Shown piece after piece: positions 57,625 through 64,000 of a stretch of DNA of 64,000 bases. The notes under the pieces were generated by a model, which saw only the letters and a program-made list of their open reading frames with translations, made no database searches and was not told where the DNA came from. The stretch comes from Voacanga thouarsii. Lineage: Eukaryota; Streptophyta; Magnoliopsida; Gentianales; Apocynaceae. Both the position numbers and the translations under genes were made by a program. Each line of letters begins with the position of its first letter. Within the stretch, counting starts at the first letter, position 1. The stretch is from NCBI GenBank assembly GCA_026120185.1, contig JANUWF010001101.1, positions 3,720,001-3,784,000 on the forward strand, read 5' to 3'.

Positions 57625-59344
57625 TATTGGGTATCTCAGGCTCGTATCGTATACGGCGCAGCAGAAAATAAAATGAGATACCTTCCCAGGACCCGTCTAT
57701 GTGTGAAAAACAAGACATAATGATAATAGAGGTAACAGATTTTACCTTTAGGTGATCGTCCGAAGAACAAAAAATTTCTTCTTCAAGTCGAGATGTGATC
57801 CAGCAATCCTTTTGTGCAAACTTCACGAGAGTTGGACGTCTAACCACAATAATCACAGTGTGTGATTATCTCTAATAGTAATCCACACAGAGGAATACTC
57901 AAGCATCAAACTTTTCTATACTAGCAAAAATAATATGGTGGCTAGGGTTTTTTGATCAAGATCAACGAAAGAGTGAAAGAGAAGAGTCGTTTGTGGCTGT
58001 TGGTTTTTCGTGTGTCTCTTTTTAGCTAGGGTTTCGTGTGTCTTGTTAATATGTCACACGAAATTTTCCTTCCCAAAATTGAGAATTCTAATCCTATTAG
58101 AATTCTCTAATTGTATTTAGAAATATCATGTTCTTACAATTACAACTTGGACCACAAATTATAACTAATTATAATTTATCCATAATAACTTCTCTTTCTT
58201 TCAATTAACCCCACTATGTTATCAAATAACATCTTGAGTATATAATCCTCTATTATGTGTGACCTATTAGGTTTCCCAGTTAATTGGTAGTGAACATGAA
58301 TTAATCCAAACGTCTTTGAGATTAATAATCTATAATTAATTAGAATTAATCCTATTAGTTCTAATTAGGATTGGTTTATTAATTCATCAATTAATAAATC
58401 GATATTCTCAGATTATGAGCGGTATCTAGCAACACATCATGACCACCCAAGAGTCCAGGAAGTTAAGTGGCTTGACATGAACCCTTCAATAACAAACTTT
58501 AGTGCAATTAACTCCTTTCACCATACAATATCTCATTCAGTTTGGAGTACGAAATTAGTGCCAACTCTCCCCAGAATTAATTCTGGCCCAAATACAATAG
58601 TACTTGTACCAGGAACCCACTACTCTAGATGTGTATCAATTGGAACTGTTTCCAATACACAATCGCTTTGGCCAAGGACTTTTCGAGTAGTAATTCCTAC
58701 AAGTGGCCGTGAGATATTCGCCCCTACTATTAAGAGTGGTGAATCCTTTATTGACCCTCTCAACTACTTTCGTTTACCTCACAATATACCCAATATCCAT
58801 CCCATAGGCGGCCCTCGATCGAGCTCCAGAGATTGGAATTAAAGTACAAAACTCAGCAAACAAAATACCTTGGAGATTTCAAGTCTAAGGATATTTGCAC
58901 GTTTGCTATATTGAGATTATATCACTGCCACTAAATAGTTATCCATGTGATTATCTCAAAGTTAGGTCATCCAATGAACTTGTTCCATTAACAAGCATCC
59001 ATATGTTAACTTTGAGTATCTCAATACTCACAGTTATGAGAACCACCACCTGATCAAATCAGGAAGTCTAACACATGCTAGTTTTAACGCATTACTGATG
59101 TCATGTCTCATTAATACTATGACTAGGGACTATTTAAGTACTAACACCATCCAGTATAGTAGGAATTTCATATCATGATCTCTATCATGATTTCCTTAAC
59201 ACGGTGTTGTACTATGAAATTTATCGAACAGTTATATTACTTAAAGTAAGCAAAAGAAATTATAAGATAAATAATGTCTTTTATTAAAATGAAATATTTT
59301 ATATACAATATACAAGTGATTGCCTTTAGAGCACAACACTAACA
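57625..59344 (-). mobile_element. Solo LTR of about 1.7 kb, different family
   Basis: Minus strand starts TGTTAGTGTTGTGCTCTAAA and ends GAGATACCCAATA. The flanks are GAAAA (57620-57624) and GAAAG (59345-59349), and removing it restores the GH tail as aligned with E and F. There is no interior region, so it is a solo LTR. The 58477-58842 frame lies within it on the opposite strand and is not supported. Family not identified. Confidence 0.75.
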
Positions 59345-60589
59345 GAAAGTTATTCCATTCCTTAAGCAAACCATAGACAATACAAATCATACAAGTAAAG
59401 TCATTTAATCCAATTCCAGCATTATGAATTCAAATTTACACGATTCAAGTTTATGAAATAAGGATAACACACCATTCTTTCTTTTTTTTTTTCTCGATGA
59501 CTTAGGGAATTGATAACTTCAGGTGAATGGATTTCTATTCACGCACAGAATTGGCCCCCTTATAGTCATTATCTTTTCTTTTTTTCAACAATTTCCTTTT
59601 TTTTCTTTTGCTTTCAGGAATTAATAGCCTCAAGAAAGTGGATTTCTCTTCACTATCTCTATTGGCCCCCATAATCAAGCAAAAAGTCTTTTATCTTTTT
59701 CTTCAAAAATGAAGCATTTTTTTTCTCAATTGTTTTTCAGCTCGCAATTGTTTCTTTCCACTGGACTTTTTTTCCTCACATTCCTTATTCGCAACTCAAA
59801 GTCAAGCAAATTTTAAATTCATAATACAAGAAGTAGTCAACAGCTCTTCTCATACTCATCATAATATCCACATTCCAAGTTAAAGAATAAAACATAACTC
59901 AAATACTAAATATAACTAAGGTTAACTTAAATTCTCAACACTTAGAAAAATTTAACATAATATACAAGTTTACTTTTAGTAAAAATCAAACAATAATGAA
60001 TAACAAATCCATATCCAAAATTAAAAAGAAAATCATAACTTCATTATAAATAAATAAACTCAATTTAGCTCCATAATTTCCAAATTTTCAAATTTGTCAA
60101 AATTTTTAAGAAAATTGCAACAAAATTGGTTTTTCAAATTTCAAAAAATTTTCAAAGTAGCTCAATACCAAGAAAACACCATGATGATTTGATAAAAACT
60201 TGGAAAAAGAATATTACCAAATCACTCCCCCATACTTAAACTAAACAATGTCCTTATTGGCAAAAAATGAACACAAGAAAGTGTCTCCAAATGAACCAAA
60301 AATGATAAAGGAGGTAGAAAATTAAGCAATACTGCTCAAGTGCAATAAACCTCCAATAAATATTAAAACTTGAGAGAGAGAAGGGCTTGTGTAAAAGGAC
60401 TTTATTCCTATCTATAAAACAAAACACAAAGAAAATAATAACAAAATAAAACACACCAAAATAAAAGATAACAACCGAAAGAGAAATACTAAAATTTCTA
60501 AGAAAGCAAATAAAGACATGACTCACTCCCCCACACTTAAACTGAAAAATATTTTCCTTATTTGGGAGAGGAAAAACAAAACACTTAAC
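59345..60589 (-). other. 3' untranslated region of GH, right of the solo LTR
   Basis: The shared tail block is present twice (about 59500-59572 and 59620-59692). Two polypurine-like tracts lie at about 60224-60240 and 60525-60540. Frames at 60254-60634 are A/T-rich artefacts. Confidence 0.65.
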
Positions 60590-61335
60590 AAAATCAAATA
60601 TAAAATAAAGATACAAACTCTTTCTACTCATCATGCTTCCTCATTAAACCTTTGTAAAAGAAATTAATACTCATTGAAAAAGGTAGGCATGATAAAAGTA
60701 GAAATAAGAAATTAATGCTTATGGAAAATATTAGTTGCAATAAATTTAAATGCATGACCCCCCTTTCGTAGCACTTTTTTAGACATACAAATCAAGTTCC
60801 CAACATAAAGATGTAAATTATGTCTAAAAAGTGTATAAACATTAGAATCACCATTTATCCCTTCAAAAGATTTGTCACAATTAAAATTTCTCTTTAGACA
60901 TAGTAATGTAGATTTTAAAGATAGAATCAACAAATTCTTGCTTTTTAAATTATAGCCTACAAAAATTAGGTTACCTCCACTTGAATGGGGTGAAAGGTAG
61001 AAATTACTACCATCCTCTAAAAACTCCATACAATCTAACATTGAAAGATCTAACTTCTTGAGGCATGGTAAACTCAACACATCACCATTTGGACCATTGT
61101 TCTCCAAGAATTGAGAGGAATCTAAAATATCATGTGACAAAGAGAAATTAGAATTATTAGCACATAGAGTAGAATGGAATACCTCTCTTATATTGGCGAC
61201 GAAAGAATGTATTGAGACTTCAAGTGACGTTATAAAAGCGTCAATTCGAGCTTGCAAATTTGCCAAATTCTTATAATTGGGGCTTCTTTAAATTTGTGTC
61301 CATGGCCGCATATATCCCCATAGTTGATTATCCAT
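60590..61335 (-). pseudogene. Unrecognised ORF of the D/E/GH subfamily, copy GH
   Basis: Starts MDNQLWGYMRPWTQI at 61335, about 200 bases after the primer site as in E. After a stop it is open for 184 codons (60712-61266): NLQARIDAFITSLEVSIHSF, STLCANNSNFSLSHDI, LDLSMLDCMEFLEDG, GGNLIFVGY, CDKSFEGINGDSNVY, ICMSKKVL, FKFIATNIF. The C-terminal part (SMSINFFYKGLMRKHDE) continues after a break near 60700. Compared with E it lacks the segment between QLAKLV and the PLCANNSN block, an internal deletion. No known domain. Confidence 0.6.
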
Positions 61336-61535
61336 GATGATGAATTTATCCTCGTGCTCAAAGAAAAAGAAAGATCAAATCAAAAAGAAAAATAAAACAA
61401 GCAAAAATTTAAACAAATAAAAAAAATCATAAAAAATGTAAACATTCACAAAGTACCCAAAAATAAAAGTTAGTGATATTTACAAATACAACAAAGGTTA
61501 AATTAAAACGAATCGAGTGTTTCCGATAGTGCACA

Positions 61536-61553
61536 TCCCTGGCAACGGTTCCA
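61536..61553 (-). other. Primer-binding site of element GH
   Basis: Minus strand TGGAACCGTTGCCAGGGA matches the tRNA-Asp complement at 15 of 18 bases; all three differences are C/T or G/A transitions. Confidence 0.85.
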
Positions 61554-61559
61554 AAACCT

Positions 61560-63040
61560 TGATGTCTGTCTTTTAGTGTAGAAAATATTATCAACAATGT
61601 CCACAATCATTCAAGCTTTAATTAAAATACTAATAACTAAAACCACACATACAGGCAAGTATACCCATCATATAGTATAGGGAATAACAAGTATCGAATC
61701 CATAGAAACTTAGGCTCCCACTTTACTTTACCTAAATCTTTATTGTTTAGCTAACAAAATAAAGAATTATAAGTAAATAATCTACTAACCTAATATACTA
61801 GAGAAAATCAAGTCACAAGAATAATCAATGAGTGAGAATAAGGAGAAAAGACATGTAAATAGATATAAATCCTTGAATACACATTAATGATTGAATAGCA
61901 ATTCTCTCAATTAATTATTATCTTGGTCTCATGAAGGAATAAATTAGAACCACTTTGTTTGCAATCCACGATTCCCTATCTTCTAAGTAACTTAATGAAT
62001 ATATTCTATCTCATCAGTCTTACTCAAGATATGCACTAAAATCAATCCTTATATAAACCATATATTCTAGATGATTTAAAGCATAAAATTAGTCAACAAA
62101 TCTATATTCTAGCAATTATTAACCAATCTTTGATTACTTAGTCTTTTCTCTTAACCTCTTTTTCATGTAAGTTAAGAACAACTAGTGTTGAATAATAGTT
62201 CGTCATTCTCTCCTAACATCATTTTGCAAGTTAATTAGAAGAGAACTAATCAATCTAACAAGATATTATGCTCAAGTAATCAAATACCAAGAATAGTAAT
62301 AAATTGATCAAAGAACTAAAATCAATACAAAATCATGAATCCAAAAGAATATCATCTAAAAATAATTAAAACATTAATCTCAAATTGTTAATAAATTACA
62401 AAGAAGAAAAAAAGAAACCACTGATAGATAAGTAAGCCTTCTTCTTCTTCCTTAAAACTTTCTTGAGCAACCTCCTTTCATTCTCCAAGAATCTCCTTGA
62501 TTCTCCTAAATCTTGGTGTTTCTCTAGGAGTTTTCAAAAGAAATTAAATTGAAGAATTGAAAACTATGAAAACTTATTTGTACAATATTATTCTCTTGTA
62601 TTTAAAGGAGGCTAATTTCCAAAAAGTGCCTACAAGAGTCCTTTTTTGTGGTTGAAAGAGTTCCCAAAAGAATCAAACTAAAATTGCCAAAATTTACTTG
62701 GAAAAGGAAAACTCACCTACATTGTGTAGCATGGAGCCAGTGCCGGTTGTCCTGTGCAGAGCTGGCGCCTGTTATGCTCTGTTTTCCTGACGTCGCTTTA
62801 TTTTTTTGCTTGATTTTCACTCCCATCTAGACTAAGGCCTGTGCAAACAATGCTTCGACAAGCACTGCACGACGATGATTTTTCCATCGTTTTCCCCTTT
62901 TTCTGCAATAAAATGACAAAACACCTTTCTTAGGGTAAAGTATCAAATATGAAGGAATATATCTAGTTATTGCACCAAATGAATCACAAAAGAAGAACCC
63001 CGAATAGCCAAAAAAATATAGGTGAATTTAGCTCCTATCA
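61560..63040 (-). repeat. 5' LTR of element GH
   Basis: Minus strand TGATAGGAGCTAAATTCACC to GACAGACATCA. U3 GC block 62700-62880 with GAGCCAGTGCCGGTTG and GCTGGCGCCTG, TATA-like TTTAAATACAAGAG near 62592, 13-mer variant near 62420. The 62648-62830 frame is inside U3. Confidence 0.88.
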
Positions 63041-63071
63041 CATGTGGTGCCATGCCCCTAGATCTAAACAT
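63041..63071 (-). pseudogene. ORF2 of element F, N-terminal piece
   Basis: MFRSRGMAPH from 63071, cut by GH. Aligns with MPKRPRRLAL at the start of ORF2 in B; the reading resumes with AKRARTSS at 55884. Confidence 0.6.
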
Positions 63072-63664
63072 GATCAAATCTGAGATAAAAGAAAGCCAAG
63101 ATAGGAAAAAAGAAGGAGGATGGATCACAACTCTCAATCACCAATAACCACAACTTTCAACCACTTCAACACATCCCAACCCACCCACCACTTCAACACA
63201 AATCAACGTACCTCACAATCACAACACAAACTCCCAACAATACCTGCAAAAAGATCATAGTTGTCCAACACAATGAAATCCTAGTATAAATGATCAAAAT
63301 ATCAATATCAACTAATGCACCATAGAGATTAGGATCACTAAATAAACCCAAAACAAGTGTTATATATGATCAATAGGATTCCACAATAGCCAAACATGAA
63401 GAATGTCATGTACACAAAAACCAAATTAAGAGAAGTACAATAAAATATCCACAAGAAGGTAAGACGTGTATTTTTATCAATAAAACAACATTACCAACCC
63501 ATGCTATTCTAGCAATAATATTTTCAACAAGTTCATGAAATCAAATCAAACAAGAGAAATATACAATTTCTGCCCAAAAATACCAATATATTCATAAAGA
63601 AAATTAAACCATAGAAAGTCTAGAAAAATCATACCATAATAGTCTTCAATGTATGGACAATGAT
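63072..63664 (-). other. Spacer upstream of ORF2 in element F
   Basis: Non-coding. On the minus strand its GTGTTG-rich stretch (63130-63240) resembles the sequence just before ORF2 in B (34800-34900). A-rich elsewhere. No promoter or gene seen. Confidence 0.5.
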
Positions 63665-63886
63665 TGAGACGTAAATTTTGGGTGTATAAAAATCATTAAG
63701 TTTAAATCCATCCCTAGTAAGTTTTAATTAAAACATTAATCTTAAATTACGCATACGAGCAAGTATACTCATCACAAGCATAGTATAGGGAATTAACGAA
63801 TATCGATCCTCAAAAGAATAAGTACACACTAATCACTTTTCATTCATTGTTTACCTGACCCAATAAAGTGATAAAATAATAAAAAA

Positions 63887-63935
<49 letters not shown>

Positions 63936-64000
63936 CCCAATGATGCAAATTCATATAACTAGACAATTATCTTGAGAACATAACATTGAATCGCTTAGTA
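63665..64000 (-). repeat. LTR I, minus strand, continues beyond the window
   Basis: The plus strand starts TGAGACGTAAATTTTGGGTG, the reverse of the B/C/F-type LTR end. No primer-binding site flanks it, so it is the outer end of a 3' LTR, inserted in F. It contains an AT run (about 63887-63934). Confidence 0.75.
63887..63934. repeat. AT microsatellite
   Basis: A long TA dinucleotide run inside LTR I. Shorter similar runs occur at about 25538-25562 and 37662-37685. Confidence 0.95.

Larger units (their letters stand above)
55885..63040 (-). mobile_element. Element GH: complete non-autonomous Athila-like element with nested solo LTR
   Basis: Two LTRs of nearly equal length (1482 and 1481 bases), primer-binding site, D/E/GH-type ORF, internal and terminal polypurine tracts. 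It sits in ORF2 of F. The flanks CCTAT and CATGT agree in three of five bases, and the spacing of ORF2 codons against B leaves exactly five duplicated bases. Confidence 0.9.
51815..63664 (-). mobile_element. Element F: Athila-like with ORF2, split by GH
   Basis: A 3' LTR (51815-53237), tail, and ORF2 in two parts (54670-55884 and 63041-63071) with upstream spacer to 63664. GH occupies 55885-63040. The 5' LTR, primer site and gag of F are not in the window; LTR I intervenes at 63665. Confidence 0.75.

Noticed and set aside
58477..58842. Open frame of 121 codons on the plus strand
   Set aside because: It lies entirely inside a solo LTR, antisense to its transcription, with no recognisable domain.
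60254..60634. Minus-strand frame of 126 codons, very Phe-rich
   Set aside because: Translation of the A-rich tail of GH; it overlaps polypurine tracts and the end of the true ORF in another frame.

Overview
The window looks like pericentromeric or other repeat-rich nuclear DNA from a flowering plant. It is strongly AT-rich, and I see no cellular gene, canonical tRNA or rRNA. Almost everything is explained by transposable elements nested in one another. The long terminal repeats (LTRs) belong to an Athila-like Ty3/gypsy group: they start TGATAGG, end near ACGCATCA, and are followed by a primer-binding site complementary to tRNA-Asp. The window also holds a 15.5-kb CACTA (En/Spm) DNA transposon and a decayed Tat-like pol fragment. 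All protein genes are broken by stops or frameshifts. I label the elements A to K.

Layout. 1-7099: element A (+), with gag, a long spacer, a second ORF (ORF2, 'putative plant transposon protein' type) and a 3' LTR; its 5' LTR lies before the window. 7100-9082: the tail and 3' LTR of element J, which A appears to have entered. 9083-11491: Tat-like element K, with integrase and an antisense ORF remnant. 11492-12214 plus 27705-28390: the 5' LTR of element B, split by the CACTA element (12215-27701, 3-bp target duplication ATT). The CACTA carries TNP2-like and TNP1/Transposase_24-like genes on the minus strand, between two arrays of TTACCAACCGA-type subterminal repeats. 28397-36190: the rest of B (gag, a 3.8-kb solo LTR at 30923-34757 with duplication ATTGA, then ORF2). 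36385-47712: element C, containing complete minus-strand element E (39220-44747, duplication GAGAA). 47713-51044: element D (minus), entered by C. 51045-51814: unassigned LTR-like DNA. 51815-63664: element F (minus), whose ORF2 is split by complete element GH (55885-63040); GH itself holds a 1.7-kb solo LTR (57625-59344). 63665-64000: the end of another LTR (I).

How it works together. None of the Athila-like copies whose interior is visible shows pol. Three layouts occur: gag plus ORF2 (A, B; F shows ORF2 only), a single unrecognised ORF in the gag position (D, E, GH), and almost no coding capacity (C). All retain PBS, polypurine tract or LTR promoter signals, which suggests they were mobilised in trans by an Athila-type element elsewhere. 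The unrecognised ORF, conserved in three copies, is the best candidate for something undescribed. Other notable signals are GC-rich palindromes in the LTRs just upstream of the TATA box, a conserved 13-mer downstream of it, duplicated internal polypurine tracts, and two tRNA-like pol III promoter fragments.
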